Of a DNA stretch of 64,000 nt, positions 34,296-42,841 are shown piece after piece. This DNA is from Anaerospora hongkongensis (lineage in GTDB: Bacteria > Bacillota > Negativicutes > Sporomusales > DSM-15969), in NCBI RefSeq assembly GCF_004339805.1, contig NZ_SLUI01000018.1, forward strand, positions 30,964-94,963, given 5' to 3'. A model generated the notes under the pieces. That model was given only the letters and a program-made list of their open reading frames with translations, did no database searches and had not been told where the DNA came from. Positions within the stretch are counted from its first letter, which is position 1, and each line of letters starts with the position of its first letter. A program made the translations under genes and the position numbers.

Positions 34296-34853
34296 ATGAA
34301 ATTGATTGTCGGCCTGGGGAATCCGGGCAGAGAATATAGCGCTACCCGGCACAATGCCGGATTTCTGGTTGTAGATGAGCTGGCGCGCCGCTGGAATTGT
34401 CAGAACTGGAAAAACAAAAGCAATGCGCAGATCGTTGAATTTCGCGGCGAGGAGCAGATCTTGCTTGTTAAGCCGCAGACATACATGAATTTAAGCGGTA
34501 CTTCCGTTGGCGAACTTGCCCGGTGGTACAAAGTGGACTGTGAAGATATTATTGTTGTGTTTGATGACCTTGACTTGCCGGTGGGCCGGTTGAGACTGCG
34601 TATGAAGGGTGGGTCAGGCGGGCACCGCGGCATTCAATCCCTGCTTACCCATCTAAGTAAGGATACCTTTGCCCGTGTGCGCTTAGGTATCGGCCGCCCT
34701 CCTGCCGGCTGGGAAGTGGCTGATTATGTACTTAGCCGGTTTACAGTAGAAGAAGAACCGCTTGTCGAGCAAGCAATATCGCAAGCGGCTGACGCAGTAG
34801 AAAGTATTATTAAGGTAGGCCTTACAAAAACCATGAATATGTTCAACAAGTAG
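34296..34853 (+). CDS. pth: Peptidyl-tRNA hydrolase
   Basis: 185 residues, normal length. Releases peptidyl-tRNA that falls off ribosomes. KLIVGLGNPGREYSATRHNAGF at the N-terminus contains the catalytic His; KPQTYMNLSG near 59 and DDLDLPVGRLRLRMKGGSGGHRG near 92 complete the active site. The ATG at 34296 follows the deacetylase stop immediately. In Firmicutes pth usually follows prs (and ctc) directly; here two genes and a repeat lie between. Confidence 0.95.
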   Translation: MKLIVGLGNPGREYSATRHNAGFLVVDELARRWNCQNWKNKSNAQIVEFRGEEQILLVKPQTYMNLSGTSVGELARWYKVDCEDIIVVFDDLDLPVGRLRLRMKGGSGGHRGIQSLLTHLSKDTFARVRLGIGRPPAGWEVADYVLSRFTVEEEPLVEQAISQAADAVESIIKVGLTKTMNMFNK

Positions 34854-34878
34854 GGCTATTCGGTGAGGATGTGAATGA

Positions 34879-36114
34879 ATGTTAACAGCTTTATATGCCG
34901 ATTCCCAGGGAGAGATCTATGATGCTCCCGGCTATCGGGCCATTGGTAAGGTTGGTGAAACCATTGTTTCGCTAAAGCCAGAGGACATGATTCCGCTGCC
35001 TGAAGGTGCCGAACTGATGTATTTGCCTGGACGTACGGCACTTATGGAGAAAAAGGGAAAAATGGAACCGCTGGCTTCTTCCTTGCTGGCGGTGGCGGCA
35101 ATGCTGCCGGTTGGCTTCACCCGCACGCATCTTCCGGCATTTCAGCAGCAGCAGGATGCACCGCTGCTGCCGCTTTTCGGCTATACGGCAGCGGCCCTTT
35201 ATAAAGATCAGATTATGGTGGCTGCTGTGCCGACCAGTGATAATGCCAAATGGCATCCCCACAGGTACAATACGCCAGGATTGGCAAAAAAAATCGAACA
35301 GGTGAAACGCGATTTAGGGGCAAATCGTCTGGTGGATCATTTGGCCAATTGTTCGCTTAACTGGCATTGCTGCACTGCCCAGAATTTGTTTTACCGGCGC
35401 TGGGAATGCGGTATCCCAACTTCACCGGCTTGTAATGCCAATTGCCTGGGCTGCATATCCCTCCAACCCGCCGAATGCTGTCCTTCCCCACAGAGCCGGA
35501 TTGTTTTTACGCCGACGGCACAAGAAATAGCCGAGCTGGGGATTTACCATTTGGCCAATGCTCCTGAACCAATTATCAGCTTTGGACAAGGCTGCGAAGG
35601 AGAACCTTCCCTGGCAGCTCCGGCTATTGCAGCAGGGATCGAACAAATTAGAGCGGTCACCAATAAAGGGATTATCAATATTAATACAAATGCTGGTTAT
35701 ACTGAAGGCATAAGGCAAATTATCGACGCCGGTTTAAACAGCATGCGCGTAAGCATTATCAGTGCGATTCCGGAATCATATCAAGCTTACTATCGCAGCG
35801 GGTATAGCCTCGACGATGTGCGGCACTCCATTGCTTATGCAAAAAAGAAAGGCGTGTATGTATCGCTGAATATGCTGCTGTTTCCCGGCCTGAATGACCG
35901 GCCTGAGGAAGTGGCGGCCTGGACGGAGTTTATTGGCAGTACAGGCATAGATATGATTCAACTGCGCAATTTGAATCTCGATCCGGACTGGTTATTGTCA
36001 GTCATGCCGGCTGCTCAGGCTGCTCCAATTGGCGTACGTCCTTTTTTGCAGCACCTGGCAAAAACATTCCCCCAAGTTGATCTTGGCAGCTTTACGGTGT
36101 ATCAAAATAGGTAA
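34879..36114 (+). CDS. Cys-rich radical SAM protein of unknown function
   Basis: 411 residues. The radical SAM cluster motif is CNANCLGC (CX3CX2C, about residues 184-191), followed by ISFGQGCEGEP (the GGEP-like SAM-binding motif) near 230 and INTNAGYTEGIRQII. Upstream of the cluster lies an unusual Cys-rich stretch (NCSLNWHCCTAQN, RRWECGIPTSPAC) and just after it AECCPSP, which could hold extra Fe-S clusters or metal. The N-terminal 150 residues match nothing I know. GAGG precedes the ATG at 34879 by about 10 bases. It lies between pth and rpmE with co-directional genes. I assign only the superfamily. Confidence 0.78.
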   Translation: MLTALYADSQGEIYDAPGYRAIGKVGETIVSLKPEDMIPLPEGAELMYLPGRTALMEKKGKMEPLASSLLAVAAMLPVGFTRTHLPAFQQQQDAPLLPLFGYTAAALYKDQIMVAAVPTSDNAKWHPHRYNTPGLAKKIEQVKRDLGANRLVDHLANCSLNWHCCTAQNLFYRRWECGIPTSPACNANCLGCISLQPAECCPSPQSRIVFTPTAQEIAELGIYHLANAPEPIISFGQGCEGEPSLAAPAIAAGIEQIRAVTNKGIININTNAGYTEGIRQIIDAGLNSMRVSIISAIPESYQAYYRSGYSLDDVRHSIAYAKKKGVYVSLNMLLFPGLNDRPEEVAAWTEFIGSTGIDMIQLRNLNLDPDWLLSVMPAAQAAPIGVRPFLQHLAKTFPQVDLGSFTVYQNR

Positions 36115-36134
36115 GGAAAAATAATGCGTTGCTG

Positions 36135-36164
36135 TTGCAAAAGCTTGTCTCCCTGTGGTATAAT
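36135..36164 (+). promoter_or_regulatory. Strong sigma-A promoter (extended -10) of rpmE
   Basis: TTGCAA (36135-36140), 18 bases, TATAAT (36159-36164) preceded by TGG, an extended -10. It lies 43 bases ahead of the rpmE start. Confidence 0.75.
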
Positions 36165-36207
36165 TACCTGGCAAAAGTTAAGTGGCAAAAAGTGAGGTGC
36201 AAGATAC

Positions 36208-36411
36208 ATGAAAGAAAAGATTCATCCAAATTACGGTGAAGCCAAAGTAACCTGCGGCTGTGGTAATAGCTTCATGACCGGTTCTGTTAAAAAAGAGCTG
36301 CGTATTGATGTTTGCTCCAAATGCCATCCGTTCTTTACTGGTCAACAGCGTGCAGCTAAAGCCCGCGGCCGGATTGAACAATTCAATAAGCGTTACGGCC
36401 AAGAAGGCTAA
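36208..36411 (+). CDS. rpmE: 50S ribosomal protein L31 (zinc-binding type)
   Basis: 67 residues. [20 protein letters not shown] at the N-terminus and [11 protein letters not shown] near 37 supply the Cys residues of the zinc-binding (C+) form, with [18 protein letters not shown] at the end. L31 bridges the two ribosomal subunits. The zinc-containing form is usually replaced by a Cys-less paralogue when zinc is scarce; none is seen here. A strong promoter and a short terminator flank it. Confidence 0.95.
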   Translation: MKEKIHPNYGEAKVTCGCGNSFMTGSVKKELRIDVCSKCHPFFTGQQRAAKARGRIEQFNKRYGQEG

Positions 36412-36416
36412 TTGGG

Positions 36417-36446
36417 CAGCAGAGCAGAGATGCTCTGCTGTATTTG
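36417..36446 (+). terminator. Hairpin after rpmE
   Basis: CAGCAGAGCA (36417-36426) pairs perfectly with TGCTCTGCTG (36431-36440). The T tail is weak, so read-through into the next genes is likely. Confidence 0.6.
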
Positions 36447-36488
36447 TATATAGTCTTGGATTGTGTTTACAAAAGGAGGAGAGAAGCC

Positions 36489-37358
36489 GTGGAACCCCAA
36501 AAGAAAGTGTATGTTGGCGGTCAGGCCGTCATTGAAGGCGTCATGATGCGTGGACCCGGCTATATCGCCACCGCCGTCCGTGAACCTTCAGGAAATATAA
36601 CAGTAAAAAAAGAAGAGTTAAAGTCAATAGCCGATCGTTATCCAATTTTGAAAAAGCCACTGATTCGTGGGGTGGTTGCCCTTGCCGAGTCACTGGTCTA
36701 TGGCATGAAGGCCTTGTCGTTTTCGGCCCAGGCGGCAGGTGAAGAGGGGGACGAACTATCAAATAAGGAAATTGCCATGACCATGCTATTTTCACTGGCG
36801 ATGGCGATTGGCTTGTTTGTTATTATTCCCACCTATGCAGCTAAATTTTTGCACAGTACGACCGACGATGCCCGGATCTTAAATACGCTGGAAGGCATTT
36901 TGCGGTTAGCCATATTTTTAGCCTACATTGCCGCGATATCGATGATGAAGGATATTCAGCGCGTTTTTCAATATCATGGTGCAGAACATAAAACCATTCA
37001 TGCCTATGAAGCGGGCTTGCCCTTGACTGTAGAAAATATACGCTCCATGTCTACGCTCCATCCCCGGTGCGGGACGAATTTCATGCTGATTGTTATGCTG
37101 GTCAGCATTGTTGTATTTGCCTTCTTAGGATGGCCTGATCTGTGGCTGAGAATTGTATCCCGTATTGTGTTGCTGCCGTTAATTGCCGGCGTTTCCTATG
37201 AAATTATCCGTTTTGCCGGGCGGAGTCAGCTGCGCTGGGTAGCCTGCGCTATTACACCCGGCCTGTGGCTGCAGAAAATGACCACCCGTGAGCCAAGTGA
37301 TGATCAGATTGAAGTTGCCATTAAGGCATTGGAAGCTGTTAAACCTGAAAATATATAA
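36489..37358 (+). CDS. DUF1385 membrane protein (YqhQ-like)
   Basis: 289 residues from the GTG at 36489, which has AAAGGAGGAGAG upstream. The N-terminus YVGGQAVIEGVMMRGP and RGVVALAESLVYGMKALSFSA are DUF1385 signatures, followed by hydrophobic helices (about 100-120, 140-160, 205-245) and the conserved cytoplasmic motif FQYHGAEHKTIHAYEAG and LHPRCGTNF. The protein is found next to prfA in many Firmicutes; its role is not established (YqhQ of Bacillus belongs to the same family). It is in the rpmE-prfA-prmC transcription unit. Confidence 0.88.
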   Translation: MEPQKKVYVGGQAVIEGVMMRGPGYIATAVREPSGNITVKKEELKSIADRYPILKKPLIRGVVALAESLVYGMKALSFSAQAAGEEGDELSNKEIAMTMLFSLAMAIGLFVIIPTYAAKFLHSTTDDARILNTLEGILRLAIFLAYIAAISMMKDIQRVFQYHGAEHKTIHAYEAGLPLTVENIRSMSTLHPRCGTNFMLIVMLVSIVVFAFLGWPDLWLRIVSRIVLLPLIAGVSYEIIRFAGRSQLRWVACAITPGLWLQKMTTREPSDDQIEVAIKALEAVKPENI

Positions 37359-37419
37359 GCATAGGCTGCGGGGAGTCCGGCATGGACCGACTTCAGCAGC
37401 CAGCATGAGGTGACTGTAC

Positions 37420-38493
37420 GTGCTTGACAAATTGCAAGCTTTAGAAGATAAGTATTTAGAACTTGAGCAATTAATTAGTGATCCTGATGTTATCGCCAAT
37501 CAGAATGAATGGCAGAAGCATACCAGGGCTCACTCGAAATTAACCGATATTGTTACGGCTTTTCGGCAATATAAGGAAGTGCGCCAGGGTATCAGCGATG
37601 CGCTGGAAATGCTGAACGATAAGCTCGATGCTGAGTTTCATGAAATGGTTCAGCTTGAGCTGAATGAGTTAAAAGCGAAAGCAGCCCAGTTGGAAGACGA
37701 ACTGCATATTCTCCTGTTACCGAAAGATCCGAATGATGACAAGAATGTCATTGTGGAAATCCGGGGCGGGGCAGGCGGTGATGAAGCTGCTCTGTTTGCC
37801 GGAGACTTGTTCCGGATGTATACCCGTTATGCCGAGAATCAAGGCTGGAGAGTGGAACTGCTTGATGCGAATGCACCTGATTTGGGGGGCTTTAAAGAGG
37901 TCGTCTTCTCTATTCAGGGCGATGGCGCTTATTCAAAGCTGAAATTTGAAAGCGGGGTTCATCGCGTGCAGCGTGTCCCGGCAACGGAAGCGAGCGGGCG
38001 GATTCATACTTCCACTGTGACGGTTGCTGTGCTGCCGGAAGCGGAAGAAGTAGATGTTGAAGTTAATAATAATGATCTGCGCATTGATACGTATTGTGCC
38101 AGCGGTGCCGGAGGTCAGCACGTTAACAAAACGGAATCAGCCGTGCGGATTACGCATATTCCCAGTGGGATCGTAGTACAATGCCAGGATGAAAAGTCGC
38201 AGCTGAAAAACCGCGATAAGGCGATGCGTGTGCTGCGGGCGAAGCTGTTGGAGGCTGCTGAGCAAAAACAGCACGCTGAAATGGCTCAGAACCGCAAGAG
38301 CCAGGTGGGAACCGGTGACCGGAGCGAACGTATCCGGACTTACAACTTCCCGCAGGGGCGGGTAACGGACCATCGTATTGGCCTGACATTGCATAAACTC
38401 GATTTTGTTATCAATGGTGACCTGGATGAATTAATCAATGGTCTTGTTACTGCCGCACAAAGTGAGCGTCTAAAGGAAGCTGAGTCTGAATAA
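37420..38493 (+). CDS. prfA: Peptide chain release factor 1
   Basis: 357 residues. Recognises UAA and UAG and triggers peptide release. The catalytic GGQ is in [16 protein letters not shown] near residue 228, and the anticodon-like PAT region is seen as [18 protein letters not shown] at 37420 has GAGG about 9 bases upstream. The 61-base leader has a possible GGCTGC/GCAGCC stem (37366-37402), of unknown role. The stop is 2 bases before prmC, which methylates this protein. Confidence 0.95.
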   Translation: MLDKLQALEDKYLELEQLISDPDVIANQNEWQKHTRAHSKLTDIVTAFRQYKEVRQGISDALEMLNDKLDAEFHEMVQLELNELKAKAAQLEDELHILLLPKDPNDDKNVIVEIRGGAGGDEAALFAGDLFRMYTRYAENQGWRVELLDANAPDLGGFKEVVFSIQGDGAYSKLKFESGVHRVQRVPATEASGRIHTSTVTVAVLPEAEEVDVEVNNNDLRIDTYCASGAGGQHVNKTESAVRITHIPSGIVVQCQDEKSQLKNRDKAMRVLRAKLLEAAEQKQHAEMAQNRKSQVGTGDRSERIRTYNFPQGRVTDHRIGLTLHKLDFVINGDLDELINGLVTAAQSERLKEAESE

Positions 38494-38495
38494 CC

Positions 38496-39362
38496 ATGAA
38501 TGAAAAAAAAGAGCAATGGACAGTCGGCAGTATTTTAAAATGGACGAGGCAGTATTTCTGTGAGAAAGGCGTGGCAAGTCCCCGCCTTGATGCAGAAGTG
38601 CTGCTTTCCCATATACTGGGGAAAGACCGGCTTTATTTATATGTTCATTTTGACCGCCCGCTTGATGAGCAGGAATTGACAGAGTACCGCAGGCTTGTCA
38701 AGCAGCGAGCTCTGCGTACCCCGGTGGCTTATCTTGTAGGTTATAAAGAATTTATGGGACTACCCTTTGCGGTTACGCCGGATGTATTGATTCCCCGCCC
38801 GGATACGGAAGTGCTCGTCGAAGCCGTACTGGAAAGGGTGACGGAAAAAGACCAGACCAGTATTTTGGATATTGGCACAGGCAGCGGGGCCATTATTATC
38901 AGTTTGCTAACCAAATTACCGCAAGCTCGTGGCCTGGCGGTTGATTTATCTGCAGCCGCTTTGGCGGTGGCCGGGCAGAATGCGGTTAACCAGCAGGTCG
39001 GCGACCGGCTGCAGCTAGTGGCAGGCGATATATTTGAACCGGTATTGAATCAACGCTTTGATGTTATTGTTTCCAATCCTCCTTATATTCCCGATAAGGA
39101 TATTGCCGGCTTGGAGCCTGAAGTCCGGCAGGAACCGCACGGAGCGCTGGCCGGTGGGCAGGATGGCCTGGACTTTTACCGCCGCATTATCAGTCAGGCT
39201 CCAGGGTATGTTAATCCCGGTGGCTTTTTGGCGCTGGAAGTAGGCATTCATCAGGCAGAAGCAGTGGCGGCCCTGGCAGAAGCCGGAGGCATTCTTACTG
39301 TTGAAGCTATTTGTCAAGATTATGGCGGTGTTGAGCGTGTGCTAATACTCAGAGCGCCTTGA
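38496..39362 (+). CDS. prmC: Release factor glutamine methyltransferase
   Basis: 288 residues. Methylates the Gln of the GGQ motif in RF1 and RF2. The N-terminal helical domain (1-90) precedes a SAM fold with ILDIGTGSGAIIISL near 125 and the substrate motif VSNPPYIPDKD near 188. It is immediately downstream of prfA. The length and motifs are normal. Confidence 0.95.
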   Translation: MNEKKEQWTVGSILKWTRQYFCEKGVASPRLDAEVLLSHILGKDRLYLYVHFDRPLDEQELTEYRRLVKQRALRTPVAYLVGYKEFMGLPFAVTPDVLIPRPDTEVLVEAVLERVTEKDQTSILDIGTGSGAIIISLLTKLPQARGLAVDLSAAALAVAGQNAVNQQVGDRLQLVAGDIFEPVLNQRFDVIVSNPPYIPDKDIAGLEPEVRQEPHGALAGGQDGLDFYRRIISQAPGYVNPGGFLALEVGIHQAEAVAALAEAGGILTVEAICQDYGGVERVLILRAP

Positions 39363-39384
39363 ATCTGATGAGGAGGCAGCTAGT

Positions 39385-40434
39385 TTGATACAAACACAGT
39401 ATTTTCAAGTAGATCACCAGCAGCCGGACAAAGCAGTTCTGGCTCAGGCAGCCCATATCCTGGCCAATGGCGGTTTAGTGGCATTTCCGACGGAAACCGT
39501 TTATGGCCTTGGTGCTAATGGGCTGGATGCTCAGGCTGTTGCCGGTATTTTTCAGGCGAAAGGGCGGCCGTCTGACAATCCTCTCATTCTGCACATTGCT
39601 GATGACAGTGATGTTTTACGGCTGGTTGCAAAAGTACCGGCTAATGCAAAAGCATTAATGGACCGGTATTGGCCAGGGCCGCTGACACTGGTAATGGAAA
39701 GAAAACCGGTTGTCCCCGATCGCGTCACAGGAGGACTGGATACAGTAGCAGTACGCCTGCCCGATTCAGTCATTGCCCGTGAGCTGATTCGTCTGGCACA
39801 AGTACCGGTTGCCGCTCCCAGTGCCAATCTTTCCGGGCGGCCAAGCCCTACGACGGCAGAAGCGGTAATGGCGGATATGACAGGCAGAATTCAAGCCATC
39901 ATTGATGGGGGACCATGCACGATTGGTGTAGAATCAACTGTGGTTGACTGCACTACACCAGTTCCCACCTTGCTGCGGCCCGGAGGAATAACTCTCGAAA
40001 TGCTTGAGGAAACACTGGGTGAAATCGAAATTGATCCTGCTCTCGGTCAGGCGGATCTTATCCCCCGGGCACCGGGAATGAAATACAAACACTATGCCCC
40101 GTCAGCTCCAATGATTCTCATTGACGGAGCAGAAGACCGGATTGCGGCTGCACTGGCGGAAAAAATACGGCAGGCTGTCCGGGAGGGAAAAAAAGTTGGT
40201 GCCGTAGTATCGGCAGAAACTGCTTTACTATTACCGGCTCAGGCATTGTGCGCAGTTTACGGACCGCGCGGCGATGCCGGACAAATTGCCGGAAATTTGT
40301 ATACTGCATTGTTGTCGTTTGACCAGACTCCTGTTGATGTCATTTATGCGGAAGGTATCAGCGAGTGCGGCCTGGGTCTTGCGGTAATGAACCGGCTCCG
40401 CAAAGCGGCAGGCTACCAAATTTTACAGGTGTAA
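39385..40434 (+). CDS. ywlC: L-threonylcarbamoyladenylate synthase (Sua5 type)
   Basis: 349 residues. The N-terminal YrdC/Sua5 domain (about 15-210) has VAFPTETVYGLGANGLD, KGRPSDNPLILHI and PVAAPSANLSGRPSPT; a C-terminal Sua5 domain (about 225-349) begins RAPGMKYKHYAPSAP. It makes threonylcarbamoyl-AMP for t6A37 in tRNAs that read ANN codons. Starts at TTG 39385 behind GGAGG. Position after prmC and before ywlE/rpiB is conserved in Firmicutes. The long form (YwlC) is distinct from the 190-residue TsaC. Confidence 0.94.
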   Translation: MIQTQYFQVDHQQPDKAVLAQAAHILANGGLVAFPTETVYGLGANGLDAQAVAGIFQAKGRPSDNPLILHIADDSDVLRLVAKVPANAKALMDRYWPGPLTLVMERKPVVPDRVTGGLDTVAVRLPDSVIARELIRLAQVPVAAPSANLSGRPSPTTAEAVMADMTGRIQAIIDGGPCTIGVESTVVDCTTPVPTLLRPGGITLEMLEETLGEIEIDPALGQADLIPRAPGMKYKHYAPSAPMILIDGAEDRIAAALAEKIRQAVREGKKVGAVVSAETALLLPAQALCAVYGPRGDAGQIAGNLYTALLSFDQTPVDVIYAEGISECGLGLAVMNRLRKAAGYQILQV

Positions 40435-40515
40435 GTTTCTCTTTTGATTTAGCAATAATTCATACTACCGTCTCTCATCTTTTCATATACATTACCGAGA
40501 CGGAGGTGGTGGATA

Positions 40516-41115
40516 TTGAGTACTTTGGAACTGTTTGTACTTAGCGCAGCCTTGGGAACGGATTTATTTTCCGTAGCAGTGCCAATTGGCATGAATCCCG
40601 TGCGCTTACGGATTATTCTGCGGTCAGCTATTGTTTTTGCCTTGTTTCATATTGTCATGATCCTTGCCGGCTATCATGCGGGACACTGGCTGGGCCACAT
40701 GGTAGAGCATGTTGGTACTTATCATATCGACTGGCAGGTCGCTGCAGTCCAGGACTGGGCAAGCGCACTGGGTGCACTGGTGCTGGCAGGGCTTGGTGTG
40801 CACATGGTGAAAGAGAACTTGACCTGTAGGGAAACAGATACCGCTGGCGGCCATCCTTTAAAAGGAATGACTCTTGTTATGCTGGCCGCCAGTGTAAGTA
40901 TTGACGCCTTAGCAGCCGGTTTCAGCCTGGGCATGCTTGATGTAGACCTGCTTAAATTAAGCATCATTTTAGGTGCGGTTATTTTTGTCATTGCGATTGC
41001 CGGCTTAATTGTCGGCCGGCGGGTCAGTCGTTGTTTTGGGTCGCGGGCCGAGCTGCTCGGCGGGCTGGTGTTACTGGGATTAGGAGCTCATCTGCTCTGG
41101 ACAGCTCTTTTTTAA
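40516..41115 (+). CDS. mntP: Manganese efflux pump MntP
   Basis: 199 residues with about six membrane helices. The two repeated metal motifs are DLFSVAVPIGM (near 17-27) and SIDALAAGFSLG (near 134-145), each with a conserved Asp, as in the MntP family that exports Mn2+. The central loop (about 105-118) is hydrophilic and contains a Cys and His. TTG at 40516 follows GGAGGTGG. I see no yybP-ykoY riboswitch in the 80 bases upstream. Neighbours ywlC and ywlE are as in Bacillus (there the gene is ywlD). Confidence 0.9.
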   Translation: MSTLELFVLSAALGTDLFSVAVPIGMNPVRLRIILRSAIVFALFHIVMILAGYHAGHWLGHMVEHVGTYHIDWQVAAVQDWASALGALVLAGLGVHMVKENLTCRETDTAGGHPLKGMTLVMLAASVSIDALAAGFSLGMLDVDLLKLSIILGAVIFVIAIAGLIVGRRVSRCFGSRAELLGGLVLLGLGAHLLWTALF

Positions 41116-41138
41116 TCTGCCTGTATGAGCGTCAGGAT

Positions 41139-41212
41139 CTTTGCAGAAGGGTAGGCTGGCTCCCCATGATCCATAGCTGACCCTTCTTTGGGCTGGGCAG
41201 GCTGCTGCAAAG
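41139..41212 (+). other. Multi-stem structured intergenic segment between mntP and ywlE
   Basis: CTTTGCAG (41139-41146) pairs with CTGCAAAG (41205-41212), enclosing AAGGGT (41147-) paired with ACCCTT (41180-41185) and further GGCT/AGCT pairing. No gene is present in the 151-base gap. Confidence 0.35.
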
Positions 41213-41266
41213 CAATCGTTATTTTTGTTAGCCTAATTCGGACATACTAAAAGGAGGATGATAATC

Positions 41267-41734
41267 ATGCTGCGCATACTTGTTGTCTGCACTGGTAATA
41301 CATGCCGCAGCCCGATGGCGGAAGCACTGCTTGCGGCAAAAGTGAAAAAGGCCGGGAAAACCGATCAAATCAAAATATTGTCGGCAGGATTAGCCGGTGC
41401 TGGTGCTTATCCTGCCTCTTATGGTGCAATGACGGCAATGTCTCTGAAAGATATTGACATTACCGCTCATTCCTCGCGCCAGCTGCTGCCTGAATATATA
41501 GAAGCAGCCGACCTGATTTTGACGATGACCGGTACTCACAAGCAGGCTGTTCTAAGACTGCTGCCAAGTGCAGCAGGCCGGGTTTATACGTTGGCCGAGT
41601 TCGCTGGCTGTGCCGGCGATGTGGACGACCCTTTCGGCGGGGACACGGAAATTTATCGCCAATGTGCCCAGCAGTTGGAAAGCTTAATTGATATGGCCTG
41701 GGAAAAAATCCTCCTTTTAGCAGGAGATAGCTGA
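41267..41734 (+). CDS. ywlE: Low-molecular-weight protein phosphatase, probable arginine phosphatase
   Basis: 155 residues. The P-loop is VVCTGNTCRSPMAEALL (Cys8, Arg14) and the general-acid region DVDDPFGGD near 123. The residue at position 12 is Thr (CTGNTCRS), the feature that gives Bacillus YwlE its preference for phospho-arginine over phospho-tyrosine. It reverses McsB-type protein arginine phosphorylation in the cytoplasm. I chose the ATG at 41267 because AAGGAGG (41251-41257) is 9 bases upstream; the ATG at 41258 abuts it. McsB is not in the window, so the arginine role is by analogy. Confidence 0.88.
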   Translation: MLRILVVCTGNTCRSPMAEALLAAKVKKAGKTDQIKILSAGLAGAGAYPASYGAMTAMSLKDIDITAHSSRQLLPEYIEAADLILTMTGTHKQAVLRLLPSAAGRVYTLAEFAGCAGDVDDPFGGDTEIYRQCAQQLESLIDMAWEKILLLAGDS

Positions 41735-41777
41735 TAAAAGTCGAAACCAATGTCGAATATGCAAAGGAGGGTTCTTT

Positions 41778-42212
41778 GTGACAATCGCTATCGGAAGTGA
41801 TCATGGCGGCTTTCGCCTTAAGCAGGAAATTATTGCTTTTTTTAAGGAACAAAGTATTGCTTTTCATGATTTTGGCACGTACTCTACGGATTCTGTTGAC
41901 TATCCTTGTATTTCCCAAGCTGTAGCTAATGCTGTAGCAGCCGGAGATTGTGAGAGAGGAATTATTATATGTGGGACAGGTATTGGGGTCAGCATTGCCG
42001 CTAATAAAGTAAAAGGGATTCGGGCAGCCTTATGCCATGATGTTTTTTCCGCACAAATGTCCCGTGAGCATAATGATGCCAATATTTTAACCATGGGAGA
42101 GCGGGTGATTGGCCCAGGTCTGGCTCTGGCTATTGTCCAAAAGTGGTTGACCAGTGAATTTGCCGGCGGCAGACATGCCAACCGGGTCAAGCTGATCAGC
42201 GAAATGGAATAA
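41778..42212 (+). CDS. rpiB: Ribose-5-phosphate isomerase B
   Basis: 144 residues. Interconverts ribose-5-P and ribulose-5-P. AIGSDHGGFRLKQEI at the start, the catalytic Cys in IIICGTGIGVSIAANK near 64 and SREHNDANILTMG near 97 are intact. The GTG at 41778 follows GGAGGG. Position between ywlE and ywlG-glyA is conserved. LacAB-type isomerase is less likely without lactose genes. Confidence 0.94.
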   Translation: MTIAIGSDHGGFRLKQEIIAFFKEQSIAFHDFGTYSTDSVDYPCISQAVANAVAAGDCERGIIICGTGIGVSIAANKVKGIRAALCHDVFSAQMSREHNDANILTMGERVIGPGLALAIVQKWLTSEFAGGRHANRVKLISEME

Positions 42213-42240
42213 GATAACGTATTGCTAAGTAGGTGATGAT

Positions 42241-42792
42241 ATGAATACCCTTGATTTAACCCAAATAGGCAGCCAGACGCGGGAGGCCGTAACCGAACTT
42301 GTCGCTGCAGCGCAGCTCAAGCCAGGGCAAATTTTGGTAGTCGGCTGCAGTACCAGTGAGGTACGGGGCGCAAAAATCGGCTCAGGCGGTTCTGAAGCGG
42401 TAGCTGGAGTATTATTTGATGTTTTAAGAGAGGTATGTTCAGCTCACGAAGTCCGTTTGGCAATTCAATGCTGTGAGCATTTGAACCGGGCGCTGGTGGT
42501 AGAACGTCAGACGAGCCTGGAATACCGTTTGGAACCAGTCACGGTAACACCTGTGCCAAAAGCAGGCGGAGCTTTAGCTGCCCGGGCGATGCAGCAATTT
42601 GCTGATCCTGTGGTTGTTGAGGAAATAGCCGCTCATGCCGGACTGGATATCGGCAGCACCTTAATTGGCATGCACTTGAAAAAAGTCGCTGTTCCCTTAC
42701 GCTTGCAGCAAACCTGCATTGGGCAGGCCTGTTTAACTGCCGCCCGTACCCGTCCGAAATTAATCGGCGGCAATCGTGCTGTGTATGAATGA
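42241..42792 (+). CDS. ywlG: UPF0340 protein YwlG (TIGR01440 family)
   Basis: 183 residues. LVVGCSTSEVRGAKIGSGGS near 33-52, CCEHLNRALVVERQ near 79 and IGMHLKKVAVPLR near 139 are family signatures. The function is not established. It is kept between rpiB and glyA in many Firmicutes, suggesting a link to one-carbon or pyrimidine metabolism; that is only context. AGGTGATG lies before the ATG at 42241. Confidence 0.9.
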   Translation: MNTLDLTQIGSQTREAVTELVAAAQLKPGQILVVGCSTSEVRGAKIGSGGSEAVAGVLFDVLREVCSAHEVRLAIQCCEHLNRALVVERQTSLEYRLEPVTVTPVPKAGGALAARAMQQFADPVVVEEIAAHAGLDIGSTLIGMHLKKVAVPLRLQQTCIGQACLTAARTRPKLIGGNRAVYE

Positions 42793-42841
42793 TGGTAGGG
42801 TTTACATGAGATAGGTTTTACATAAGGAAGGAGAGAAAAAC

